Positions 1 to 7,276 are shown, numbered from the stretch's first letter. The stretch is 19,744 nt of DNA from CAYLSV01 sp964386435 (GCA_964386435.1 CAYLSV010000062.1:1-19744), one strand, 5' to 3'. Made by a program: numbers and translations. The notes: generated from the letters alone by a model not told the origin.

Positions 1-936
1 CAAGCATCGCACAAACCCGCCCATCGCGCTATACCTGTTCCGAACATGCTCTAAATGGAGCAGGCGGCCGAGCATGGCGTCGAGCAGCTCCAGCGCGGCC
101 GAGGTCGCCGTCAGCGCTGCCTGGTGGGCCGCCAAAGCCGGGCGGGAGTCGTTCGGCATTGGCTCGACCGTCGCCCGAAACACCTCGTCAACCAGCGTGT
201 AGCGGACGAACAACGCCTCCGCCGGCTCGCCCAGCTCCGGCTCGACCACGTAGGTTGCGGCGTTCTGTACGCTGGTCGCCGCGGCAAGCGCTTCGGCAAC
301 TCGGCCCAGCACTGGCAAAGGCAGGCCGCCGGCAGCGAACGGGGCCACGTCCCTCTCGCCCAAGTCCGCGGCGGTTAGATGCAACAGTTCGGCGTCAGCG
401 GCAAGTTGAGCGTGGTTGTGGACACAGCCGGCGGCGGCACCGACGAAAGGGTCGTCCACGACAACCAGATTCTCCGGCACCTCACCATCGGGCCGGGTCG
501 AGGGCAGATTGATTGCGGCCACCTGTCGCCCGGCGTGGGCGGCGGCTTCCCAAATGAACTTGCCGGCGCACCGCGACCGGCCGACCGGGCGGGTGGTGGT
601 CAAGTCGGGCGTCGCTTCACGGTGGCAGAACACGCGGTGCTGCCCGACCCGCAGCCCAGTGAATGCCGACGCCCACGCCGCGGCCGGATCGAGNNNNNNN
701 NNNCTGCAGCATCTCGCCCAGCTTCGGCCTGGCGTGGCCGACGCAGACACGGATCTCGATCGGCAGGCCATGCAGCGCGGCGGATCGAGCGCCGCCGGTG
801 CGGCCACCGTGGTGGGCTGCCGGTCGCCCAGAACGCCCGCCAAGTGAGGCAGACGGCTCTGCTTCAAGAGTTTCTCCACCAACCGCCGCGGGGCAGACTG
901 CCACCCCACAACCAGCACCCGCCGCCGGCGACACAT
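1..936 (-). CDS. AlkP-superfamily-like (phosphodiesterase/nucleotide pyrophosphatase type) protein, partial, contains assembly gap
   Basis: One minus-strand frame is open from an ATG at 936 to the left edge, crossing the ten-N gap at 694-703, so the C-terminus is missing. The N-terminus (RVLVVGWQSAP...LPHLAGVL) and the stretch after the gap (AWASAFTGLRVGQHRVF, then RCAGKFIWEAAAHAGRQVAAIN and a VVVDDPFV motif) line up by eye with planctomycete alkaline-phosphatase-superfamily proteins, which read VLVIGWDAADW...MPNLA...LWTSIATGKRPYKHGI. The metal-binding Asp expected in GWDAAD is Gln here, and the nucleophile Thr expected in LWTS is Ala, so catalysis is doubtful. The ATG follows the stop of the PEP-CTERM gene by one base, which suggests co-translation. 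The stretch 694-789 is probably an assembly artefact (see findings). Family assignment is from remembered motifs; function is unknown. Confidence 0.6.
   Translation of the reverse strand, partial: MCRRRRVLVVGWQSAPRRLVEKLLKQSRLPHLAGVLGDRQPTTVAAPAALDPPRCMACRSRSVSASATPGRSWARCCXXXXLDPAAAWASAFTGLRVGQHRVFCHREATPDLTTTRPVGRSRCAGKFIWEAAAHAGRQVAAINLPSTRPDGEVPENLVVVDDPFVGAAAGCVHNHAQLAADAELLHLTAADLGERDVAPFAAGGLPLPVLGRVAEALAAATSVQNAATYVVEPELGEPAEALFVRYTLVDEVFRATVEPMPNDSRPALAAHQAALTATSAALELLDAMLGRLLHLEHVRNRYSAMGGFVRCL
694..703. other. Ten-N assembly gap 1
   Basis: Exactly ten N, the usual scaffolding placeholder. The flanking minus-strand reading frame stays open if the gap length is taken literally. However, the piece just right of the gap does not resemble the protein family seen on either side, and a 9-base direct repeat (CGGATCGAG at 685-693 and 781-789) brackets the gap and that piece. 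Confidence 0.97.
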
Positions 937-937
937 C

Positions 938-1642
938 TTAGGCTTGCCGCCCCTGGCGCCGCAACATCAGCATGCCCAGCGCCCCACCCGCCAACCCGGC
1001 CGACAATGGCTCGGGAATCGCGTTGCCGACGAGGAAGGCATCCGGCCCGCTATCGTCGTAGCCGGAACTCTTAACCGCAACCGAGCCATCGGAGCCCACG
1101 GCAAGACGGACCCAAAGAAAATTGTTCCCCACGTAAGAGCCAACATCGCTGAACTGGTCGAACTGAGCCACGGCGTATGCGTCTCGCTCGAAGAATTCCG
1201 AGGAGAGACCGGATGACTGCAACGTCACCAAATTCGCCGCCGAAAACTGTCCCCCACCGAAAGGCCCAACATCGAAGTCCTGCACCAAGCCGGACGGAGC
1301 AGCTGCAAATTCGATGTTGACGAATGTGGCCTGGAAAGTCGTCAGTTGACCCTGCGAGTTTCGTGCGGCATTAACCGAAAGTCGGAATTCGACAAAAGTC
1401 GTTGTGGAGCCGATAACGATAAAGTTGCGGCTTTCACGATAGAATTCTTCACCAATCTGAGTGGTGGTGAACGCGGGATCAAATGCTTGAAAAACGTGGT
1501 CGATGTTCGGGTCGCTCTCGTAGTCGACAAGCACCCGGGCAGCCTCGGCGGATGGGCTGGCGGCGGCGAGTGGTGCCAAGATCACGCCGAACGCGGTGGC
1601 CTCGGCCATTCGGGTGGTGTAACGGGTGCTTGATTGTGACAT
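938..1642 (-). CDS. PEP-CTERM sorting domain protein, secreted, function unknown
   Basis: The protein has 234 residues. The N-terminus holds a hydrophobic export segment (about residues 12-33, ending ASPSAEAA). The body is rich in Ser, Phe and Val, as expected of a beta-sandwich extracellular domain. The C-terminus is IPEPLSAGLAGGALGMLML followed by RRQGRQA: the PEP motif, hydrophobic helix and Arg cluster of exosortase substrates. Such proteins are exported, then cleaved and anchored or released by an exosortase. The ATG at 1642 has a GAGGG-type ribosome site about 8 bases upstream. The AlkP-like ORF starts one base after its stop. A promoter-like element lies at about 1712-1739. The body matches nothing I can name. 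Confidence 0.85.
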   Translation of the reverse strand: MSQSSTRYTTRMAEATAFGVILAPLAAASPSAEAARVLVDYESDPNIDHVFQAFDPAFTTTQIGEEFYRESRNFIVIGSTTTFVEFRLSVNAARNSQGQLTTFQATFVNIEFAAAPSGLVQDFDVGPFGGGQFSAANLVTLQSSGLSSEFFERDAYAVAQFDQFSDVGSYVGNNFLWVRLAVGSDGSVAVKSSGYDDSGPDAFLVGNAIPEPLSAGLAGGALGMLMLRRQGRQA

Positions 1643-1711
1643 GGCTTTTCCCTCACCTGCCGCCCGATTTACAAATACATGCCGATGCGTTTCGGTCCAG
1701 TTCTTGCCGCC

Positions 1712-1739
1712 ACTATACTGCCTGCCGCGGCAGGTTCAA
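1712..1739 (-). promoter_or_regulatory. Candidate sigma-70-type promoter with palindromic spacer, upstream of PEP-CTERM gene
   Basis: On the minus strand a TTGAAC (1739-1734) and a TATAGT (1717-1712) are 16 bases apart, close to the TTGACA/TATAAT arrangement. The spacer overlaps a perfect 14-base palindrome, CCTGCCGCGGCAGG (1721-1734). The element lies 70 bases before the ATG at 1642 and downstream of the cysD stop at 1783. The palindrome could be an operator or a cysD termination hairpin, although no T-tract follows it. Confidence 0.35.
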
Positions 1740-1782
1740 GCTGATTTACATCGCGGCCAACAAGTATCGGGCACAACGCAGG

Positions 1783-2724
1783 TCAGAAGTAGCCGTCCCG
1801 CTTCTTCTCCTCCATGCTGCCTTCCTTGTCCTTGTCCACGGCTCGGTTCTCGCGCTCGCTGTTTCGGGCGGCGGCGACTTCGGCGACGATGGCGTCCAGC
1901 GTCGTCGCGCCGCTCTCGACCGCCCCCGTGCAGATCTGGCAGCCCAGGGTGCGGAAGCGGATCATCGCCTGCTCGACCACCTCGCCCTCGCGGGGCTTCA
2001 TGATGTCGCCGGCGTAGATCAGCATGCCGTCGCGGCGGATCACCGGGCGGTTGTCGGCGTAATACAGCGGCACGATCTCGATCGCCTCCCGCTGGATGTA
2101 CGCCCAGATGTCCAGCTCCGTCCAGTTGCTGATCGGGAAGCACCGGAAGCTCTCGCCGGCGCCGTGACGGGTGTTGTACAAATCCCACAGCTCCGGCCGC
2201 TGGTTTTTGGGGTCCCACTGCTGGAACTTGTCGCGGAAGCTCAGCACCCGCTCCTTCGCCCGGCTCTTCTCCTCGTCCCGCCGGGCCCCGCCGAACGCCG
2301 CGTCGAAGCCGTGATGCGTCAGCCCCTCCACCAGCGCCTGCCGCTTAAGCTGGTCGGCACAATCCGTGCAGTTCCAGCACTCCGGCCCCCGCCCGCGCTC
2401 CTCCAACGCCGCGTGGTTCTGCCACACAATCAGCTCCATCCCCGCCTCGGCCGCCTGCCGGTCGCGGTACTCGTACATCGCCGGGAACTTGAACCCCGTG
2501 TCGACGTGCATCAGCGGAAACGGCGGCTTGCCCGGCGCGAACGCCTTCTTCGCCAAGTGCAGCATCACCGCCGAATCTTTACCAACAGAAAACAGCATCA
2601 CCGGCTTCTCACACCCGGCCACCGTCTCCCGGATGATGTGGACGCTCTCGGCCTCAAGCTGATCGAGGTGGTTCATCGGCCGATATCCGGCGGCCCCGGC
2701 GGTGGACGTGGCAGGCTGCGTCAT
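1783..2724 (-). CDS. cysD: Sulfate adenylyltransferase subunit 2 (ATP sulfurylase small subunit)
   Basis: CysD makes adenylyl sulfate (APS) from sulfate and ATP, normally as a heterodimer with the GTPase CysN. The 313-residue protein follows the family throughout: HLDQLEAESVHIIRE (about 19-33), the PP-loop SVGKDS (46-51), HVDTGFKF, the basic motif FGGARRDEEKSRAKER (about 144-159), WDPKNQRPELW, FPISNWTELDIW and the C-terminal SMEEKKRDGYF. I chose the ATG at 2724 because the family has a YRxxHL stretch just before this region; ATG 2676 and upstream ATG 2742 or TTG 2766 are alternatives. An unusual C-x2-C-x2-C cluster (C116, C119, C122) and a CQIC (262-265) are present. No cysN is in the window. 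The gene follows the split ATP-grasp gene by 54 bases in the same direction. Confidence 0.95.
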   Translation of the reverse strand: MTQPATSTAGAAGYRPMNHLDQLEAESVHIIRETVAGCEKPVMLFSVGKDSAVMLHLAKKAFAPGKPPFPLMHVDTGFKFPAMYEYRDRQAAEAGMELIVWQNHAALEERGRGPECWNCTDCADQLKRQALVEGLTHHGFDAAFGGARRDEEKSRAKERVLSFRDKFQQWDPKNQRPELWDLYNTRHGAGESFRCFPISNWTELDIWAYIQREAIEIVPLYYADNRPVIRRDGMLIYAGDIMKPREGEVVEQAMIRFRTLGCQICTGAVESGATTLDAIVAEVAAARNSERENRAVDKDKEGSMEEKKRDGYF

Positions 2725-2778
2725 CATGCTCGCCGCGAGCATGACATACCTACGCCGAAAGTCCAACGATGAACCGCA

Positions 2779-3624
2779 TCACTTTGGCGGCGAATCGAGC
2801 ACCCGCCGCCACATTCGTCGTGGGTTCACCCCGACGTAGCCGCTGTCCTGGCCGTCGTTCGGTTCGATCACCCACCAGCGGCCGTCCACAGCCTGTGCCA
2901 CGTCCACCGCGACGAACGGCAGTTCCAGCCGCCGGGCGGCCTCGCCCGCCACCGACTCGGCCACCGCCTGCTCGGCGGGCGTTGGTTCGTAATCGTGCCC
3001 CGCCCAGTACTTGCCGAAGCCCACGCAACTGCCGCGCCACCAGAACGTGCGGAACTCGAACGCCGGCGGCACCACGCCCGCCGCGGCCTCGACGCCCACC
3101 GGCCGCAGCGGCACTTACTCGCGGGCGACGACCCGCTGCCACCGCAGGATCGGGTCGCGCTGCCATATGGCCATCGCCGATTCAAAGGCCTCAGCGTCGC
3201 GACAAATGCTGGTCGCCGCCCGGTGCTTTGCCGTCTGCCGCTCGCCCTTGAGAAACACCGGCCACCCAAACTCGTCCGCCACATCGCTCGCCGACGGTGG
3301 CCCGTCAAACCATCGGCTTCGCGGCGTCAATCCCGTCAATAGCGGGTACCACTCGGGCAGCAGGCTTGCCCGGCGATACTGCGATGGCGTGTGAATCAGA
3401 CGCACGCCCGCCGCCGTCAGCGCGGCGAAACGGGCGTCATAATTGGTTGCCGCCCCCATGCGGCCGACGGCCGTCACCGGCTCGGCAAGCCGGTGCGGGT
3501 GGCGACAGTAGAAATGCCTGGCGAAGTCGAAGTCGTACGTCGCCAGCCCCGTGGGCGTGCTCGCCACCCACAGCCGTTGCTCGACGTGGGCGAGGGTGAA
3601 CCGCTCGGCCGCCGCTTCAGACAC
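2779..3624 (-). pseudogene. R2K-type ATP-grasp (DUF4343-like) protein split by an in-frame stop codon
   Basis: Two ORFs in the same frame are separated only by a TAA at 3115-3117. The first (3624-3115, 169 residues) contains NYDARFAALTAAGVRLIHTP and DEFGWPVFLKGERQTAKHRA, the nucleotide-binding part. The second (3114-2779, 111 residues) begins VPLRPVG and contains EFRTFWWRG, LPFVAVDVA and GRWWVIEPNDGQDSGY, the C-terminal ATP-grasp half. ATP-grasp relatives read ...EFVPLR or ...EYVPLR across the junction, so the stop most simply replaces a Tyr codon (TAC/TAT). The GTG start at 3624 overlaps the stop of the phosphatase gene by 8 bases (GTGTCTGA), giving translational coupling. Substrate unknown. 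This may be a genuine pseudogene, a recent nonsense mutation, readthrough or a sequencing error. Confidence 0.72.
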
Positions 3625-4573
3625 CGCGGGCCGCCTTCAGGACGCGGTCGTGCAAATCGCCCGCATCGCTCGTGGCGACGACGCCGCGGTTGTTTTTCAG
3701 GGTGCGGCCGGCGGTGAAGTCCAGCGGGTTGCCGTCCAGATCCGTCACCCGGCCGCCGGCCGTTTCGATGACGGCGACGCCGGCGGCGTGGTCCCAGACG
3801 CGCTCCTCGTAGCCGGGGCGAGTCGGCAGGCGGAGGTAGACGTCGGCCACCCCGCAGGCGACGGCGGCGTACTTGGCCTGGCTGTCCATCCGCTGCGGCT
3901 CCGGCTCGGCGTCGAGGGCGGCGATGATCTGGGCGGACGTGCCGTGGTCGCTGTGGCCCGACTCGACGCTCTCGACGATCTTCGGCCGCCGCTCGCCGGC
4001 GACGGTGATCGGCGTGCGCTGGTCGACGTGCCACAAATCCGTGGTCCACGCCGAGGTCGTCGGCCGGTCGCTGCCGAACAACCGGCCGATGTCCCAGCCG
4101 GGGCAACCCAACACCCCCAGCACCGGCCGGCCATCATGGATCAGCCCCAGCGCCACCGCATACTGCCCGCCCCGCAAGAAGCCCTTTGTGCCGTCAATCG
4201 GGTCGAGCACCCAGTACGTGCCGGTCGGCTCGCCGTTGCCGGTGCCAATGAGCCGCGCGACTTCCTCGGCATCCGCCTCCGGACGCACCGTCTGCACGGC
4301 CGCCAACACCTGCTGCCGCAGCGCGTCCTCCGTGCCCGCAAACTCGTCGGCGTCCTCCTCGGCCACCATCGGCAACCCGCTTTGCGAGATCGTCGCCGCC
4401 ACCACCGCCTGGCTCGCGAAATCAGCCACCGTCACCGGCGACTTGTCGCCCTTGGCCACCGTGCCGTCCTCACCCAAATCGGCCCGCACCCGCTGGCACA
4501 CCCCACACGCCGCCGCCACCGCCGTCGCGGCGAGCTGGCCCAAATCCTCAAGGTTTGGCAGGTCAGTGGTCAT
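3617..4573 (-). CDS. cysQ: 3'(2'),5'-bisphosphate nucleotidase (PAP phosphatase, CysQ/HAL2-like, inositol monophosphatase superfamily)
   Basis: The enzyme removes the 3' phosphate from PAP or PAPS, clearing a by-product of sulfate assimilation; it uses Mg and is inhibited by Li or Na. In the 318-residue protein the metal-site motifs are complete: KSPVTVADFASQ (44-55), EED (72-74), LDPIDGTKGFLRGGQYAVAL (123 onward) and WDHAAGVAVIETAGG (260 onward). The GTKGFLRG...YAVALGLI form is typical of the HAL2/PAP branch rather than SuhB-type inositol phosphatases. The ATG at 4573 was preferred to a GTG two codons upstream. The gene heads a minus-strand run with the ATP-grasp gene and cysD, which supports a role in sulfur metabolism. 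The symbol denotes function; strict orthology with E. coli CysQ is not shown. Confidence 0.88.
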   Translation of the reverse strand: MTTDLPNLEDLGQLAATAVAAACGVCQRVRADLGEDGTVAKGDKSPVTVADFASQAVVAATISQSGLPMVAEEDADEFAGTEDALRQQVLAAVQTVRPEADAEEVARLIGTGNGEPTGTYWVLDPIDGTKGFLRGGQYAVALGLIHDGRPVLGVLGCPGWDIGRLFGSDRPTTSAWTTDLWHVDQRTPITVAGERRPKIVESVESGHSDHGTSAQIIAALDAEPEPQRMDSQAKYAAVACGVADVYLRLPTRPGYEERVWDHAAGVAVIETAGGRVTDLDGNPLDFTAGRTLKNNRGVVATSDAGDLHDRVLKAARGV

Positions 4574-4617
4574 GGCCACAACCTAGCACACCATCGGGCC
4601 CGTGCTACTCGATGCTG

Positions 4618-4632
4618 ACCATAACCTATGGT
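4618..4632. promoter_or_regulatory. Divergent promoter-like inverted repeat between PAP phosphatase and TPR-like gene
   Basis: ACCATA-ACC-TATGGT is a perfect 6-3-6 inverted repeat, so both strands carry a TATGGT resembling a -10 hexamer. The minus-strand copy lies about 45 bases before the phosphatase ATG. The plus-strand copy lies 5 bases before GTG 4638, where a transcript would begin about at the codon. No convincing -35 is visible on either side. Confidence 0.25.
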
Positions 4633-4637
4633 CGCCC

Positions 4638-5380
4638 GTGGACACCGACCGCATTCACGCGCTGTGCGAGCAGGGGCAGCAGGCCTTGATGGCCACCCGC
4701 TACCTCGACGCTGAGGCCCACTTGGTGCAGGCCGAGGCCCTTGCCTTGGCCGCCGACGACTTTGACGCCCTGGCCCGGCTCTACATGCCGCTGCAGGAGG
4801 CCCGGCGGCAGCGGCGGCAACTGTGCGGCGAGGGCACGATCCGCCTCGACCTGCTCGCGACCGGCCCCGACGACGAGCCGGACGGGGCGGCACTGGCCCA
4901 CGAGGTGCGGCAGGGGCAACTGCTCGTCGCCGGCTGGGGCCAACTCGGCCCCAGCCTCGCCCTGCGGCAGGCCGCCGCCGACCGACAGCTATACGTGGAG
5001 TCGTACCTTGCCGCCGTTTACCCGATCGGCGACCGCCGGGCCGTCGCCCTGGTGCCGCACGAGGCCGATTTGCCCAAACCCGAGGAGATCGGCAGCCCCG
5101 AGCGGCTCCTGAAGCTGCTGCCGCCGCACAGCGTGGTGCTCCACGAGGACGAACTGCCCGCCGGCCCCCGTCAGGGCGACGCGGCGACGTTCGCGCAGAC
5201 CATGGCCCTTTGGGAGCGGCTGCACGCCCCGTTCCTCGCCGCCGCCGCCCAGACCGCCGACCCCCGCCAGCGCCTCGCCGCCTACCGCCGCGTGATCGAA
5301 ATCGATTACGCCTGCGAAAAAGCCCNNNNNNNNNNTGGCTCAGCGGCACGGCCGGCGAACTCGACCGCGCCACCCGCTGA
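4638..5380 (+). CDS. Hypothetical TPR-like protein, interrupted by assembly gap near its 3' end
   Basis: About 250 residues. The N-terminal third (DTDRIHALCEQGQQALMATRYLDAEAHLVQAEALA...DDFDALARLYMPLQEARRQ) is alpha-helical with the Ala/Leu spacing of TPR repeats. The rest includes LLKLLPPHSVVLHEDELP and a C-terminal helical stretch (RLAAYRRVIEIDYACEKA), then the gap, then WLSGTAGELDRATR and a TGA at 5378-5380. Keeping the frame across the gap requires a true gap length of 2 modulo 3 rather than 10. The literal reading instead runs falsely into the next gene. Start GTG 4638 is preferred for its promoter spacing; GTG 4602 would add 12 residues but leave only 28 bases to the divergent gene. I do not recognise a function; it could be co-transcribed with the M48 protease. 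Confidence 0.7.
5326..5335. other. Ten-N assembly gap 2
   Basis: Ten N falling inside the 3' end of the TPR-like gene. Taken literally it shifts the frame and creates an artificial 575-residue fusion with the downstream M48 protease. Confidence 0.97.
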
Positions 5381-5411
5381 GGCACGGCCCGGCGTTTGCA
5401 TCATCTTCGGC

Positions 5412-6329
5412 ATGGGCTTCAGAATCGGCATCCCCCGCCGCGGCCGACGCGGCCGCTACCCTATTGGTGGTCGGCGGAGCCTGGGCGGGTTCGGCGGCTT
5501 GGGCAAAGGCCGGCTGCTCATCGCCCTCGTCATGGCCGCCATCGCCATCGGCGGCTACTACTTCAGCGGCGAGACCAACCCCTTCACCGGCGAGACCGAC
5601 CGCGTCGGCAACATCTCCTACGAGCAAGAAGTTGCCCTCGGCTACAACGCCGCACCGGAAATGCTCCAGCAGATGGGCGGCCAGGTCGACCCGAACCACC
5701 CCGACGCCATCTTCCTCCGCCAGATCGGGGAAGTGCTGCTCGACAGCGGCGGCGTCACCAAGGTGCTGCAGGAACACAACTTGCCGTGGCAGTTCACGTT
5801 CACGCTCATCGACGACCCGAACACGGTGAACGCCTTCGCCCTGCCCGGCGGGCCGGTTTTCATGACGCGGGCGCTGTTCGACCGCCTCGAGAACGAGGCC
5901 CAAGTCGCCGGCGTCGTCGGTCACGAGATCGGCCACGTCATCCGGCGGCACGGGGCCGAGCGGATGGCGCAAAGCCAGATGCATCAACAACTTGCCAACG
6001 CCGCCGCCGTCGGCACCGGCAGTTATGAGGCGGGGCAGATTGCGAACTACGTCAGCAACTTCCTGCAGCTCAGCTACGGCCGGGACCAAGAGCTGCAAAG
6101 CGACACGGTCGGCTTGAAGATGATGGCCGATGCCGGCTACGACCCGCGGGAGATGGTCCGCGTCATGGAAATCCTCCGCGAGGCCAGCGGCGGCCGCGGC
6201 GGCGGCATGGAGTGGGCCCAAACCCACCCCGCCCCCGACAGCCGCATCGAGGCGATAAAGCAATGGGTGATCGAGACTTACCCCAACGGCCTGCCGCCCC
6301 GGTTGAACAGTGGCCGACCCCTCCGCTAA
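5412..6329 (+). CDS. M48-family zinc metalloprotease, membrane-anchored
   Basis: The 305-residue protein has a basic, Gly/Arg-rich cytosolic N-terminus (1-34), one TM helix (about 34-51, LLIALVMAAIAIGGYYF) and a peptidase domain. The zinc site is HEIGH at 171-175 inside GVVGHEIGHVIRRHGAERM, and the third ligand is probably E227 in RDQELQSD. Family signatures NAFALPGGPVFMTRALFD and DAGYDPREM are present, as is the C-terminal THPAPDSRIEAIKQW motif. The NPFTGE...EQEVALGYNAAPEM segment after the TM is typical of planctomycete members. The active site probably faces the periplasm, with a role in protein quality control by analogy with BepA/HtpX-type enzymes. The ATG at 5412 restarts after the TPR-like stop at 5380, 31 bases upstream; fusion is an artefact of the gap. 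Confidence 0.92.
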   Translation: MGFRIGIPRRGRRGRYPIGGRRSLGGFGGLGKGRLLIALVMAAIAIGGYYFSGETNPFTGETDRVGNISYEQEVALGYNAAPEMLQQMGGQVDPNHPDAIFLRQIGEVLLDSGGVTKVLQEHNLPWQFTFTLIDDPNTVNAFALPGGPVFMTRALFDRLENEAQVAGVVGHEIGHVIRRHGAERMAQSQMHQQLANAAAVGTGSYEAGQIANYVSNFLQLSYGRDQELQSDTVGLKMMADAGYDPREMVRVMEILREASGGRGGGMEWAQTHPAPDSRIEAIKQWVIETYPNGLPPRLNSGRPLR

Positions 6330-6480
6330 ATGCCGATCGAATTCGGTGTGGCGGGAAGCAAGTTCGTCGCAAAAATATTGTTGTATCCCCGCTGGACTTG
6401 GGCTACTCTATGCGGGCCGCGTCCGTCGTTATGAGAGCAACCTCGGCCGCCTCGAACCCCGGAACCTGGAGATTATGCAA

Positions 6481-7251
6481 ATGAAACACCTGATCATCAC
6501 CGCCGCCGCGGCTGCCACGCTCAGCGTTGCCGCGTCCGCGTCGGCCAACATCCTCTACGGCAGCTATGACGGCACCGACGTCCGCTTCGTCGGCGTCTCG
6601 GAGTCGAACACCGAAGGCCCCGGCGGCACGACCGCCGAGTTGTTCGGTGCCCCGGTCATCGTCGGCAACACCCTCGACTTCAACCCGACCCAGTTCGAGG
6701 CCCAGGTCGACACCGGTGACGGCGACGCCCCGGGCGCCACGATCGTCGATTCGCAGCTGTCGATGATCATCCTCGGCCAGAACAACGAGGAGCTCGAGGA
6801 CGTCACCATCACCGAGGCCGGTGACTACACGCTGGCGGGCCTGCCGGGCACGTTCGCCTCTGCGAGCGTCACCAGCAACGTGTTCGTTGAGGTCCTCGAG
6901 GTCGACAACGTGGTCGGCTCGGCCGGCAACGCGAACTACGTGCTCACCTACTCGCCCAGCGGCGGCGACTACGTGTTCGGCGTCGATGCGAGCAACGACA
7001 ACTGGACCGGTAGCCTGTCGATCGACATTAATGCCCTCGCCTCCACGCTGGGCATCAACGGCGAGATCACCGCGATCGGCCTGACCTTCGACAACACCCT
7101 CACCGCTGTCGCCGACGCCGGTGCGGCCGCGTTCATCAAGAAGAAGGACGCCGACCTCACCGTCACGGTCGGCGAGGTCATCCCCGAGCCCGCCAGCCTC
7201 GGCCTCCTGGCCGCCGCCGGCCTCGGCCTCCTCCGCCGCCGCTCGGCCTGA
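6481..7251 (+). CDS. PEP-CTERM sorting domain protein, secreted, function unknown
   Basis: 256 residues. The signal peptide is clear (MKHLIITAAAAATLSVAASASA, cleavage likely after ASA, residues 20-22). The mature part is an acidic, Thr/Asn/Gly-rich all-beta-like domain with few basic residues. The tail IPEPASLGLLAAAGLGLL plus RRRSA is a canonical PEP-CTERM signal processed by an exosortase. ATG 6481 is chosen because GGAGA at 6468-6472 sits 8 bases upstream; an ATG at 6475 is too close to it. A strong intrinsic terminator follows at 7277-7311, so it is probably a single transcription unit. The tail nearly equals that of the sigma factor at 12732-14810 in protein but not in codon use. The ligand or role cannot be told from sequence. 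Confidence 0.9.
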   Translation: MKHLIITAAAAATLSVAASASANILYGSYDGTDVRFVGVSESNTEGPGGTTAELFGAPVIVGNTLDFNPTQFEAQVDTGDGDAPGATIVDSQLSMIILGQNNEELEDVTITEAGDYTLAGLPGTFASASVTSNVFVEVLEVDNVVGSAGNANYVLTYSPSGGDYVFGVDASNDNWTGSLSIDINALASTLGINGEITAIGLTFDNTLTAVADAGAAAFIKKKDADLTVTVGEVIPEPASLGLLAAAGLGLLRRRSA

Positions 7252-7276
7252 GCCGACGACGATCGTTCAAACCAAG

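Noticed and set aside
617..934. Separate 105-residue minus-strand gene starting at GTG 934
   Set aside because: The AlkP-like frame starting two bases earlier explains both sides of the gap. Only the short piece next to the gap looks protein-like in this frame, and that piece is probably a misjoined contig end.
1483..2772. 429-codon plus-strand open frame
   Set aside because: It is antisense to cysD, whose family motifs are unmistakable, and its own translation has no recognisable domain.
3551..4618. 355-codon plus-strand open frame
   Set aside because: It is antisense to the PAP phosphatase gene, which contains complete metal-binding motifs, and shows no domain of its own.
4602..6329. A single 575-residue protein combining TPR-like and M48 parts
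   Set aside because: Continuity depends on the arbitrary ten-N gap. A stop in the biologically sensible frame and a proper M48 start with its own anchor separate the two genes.
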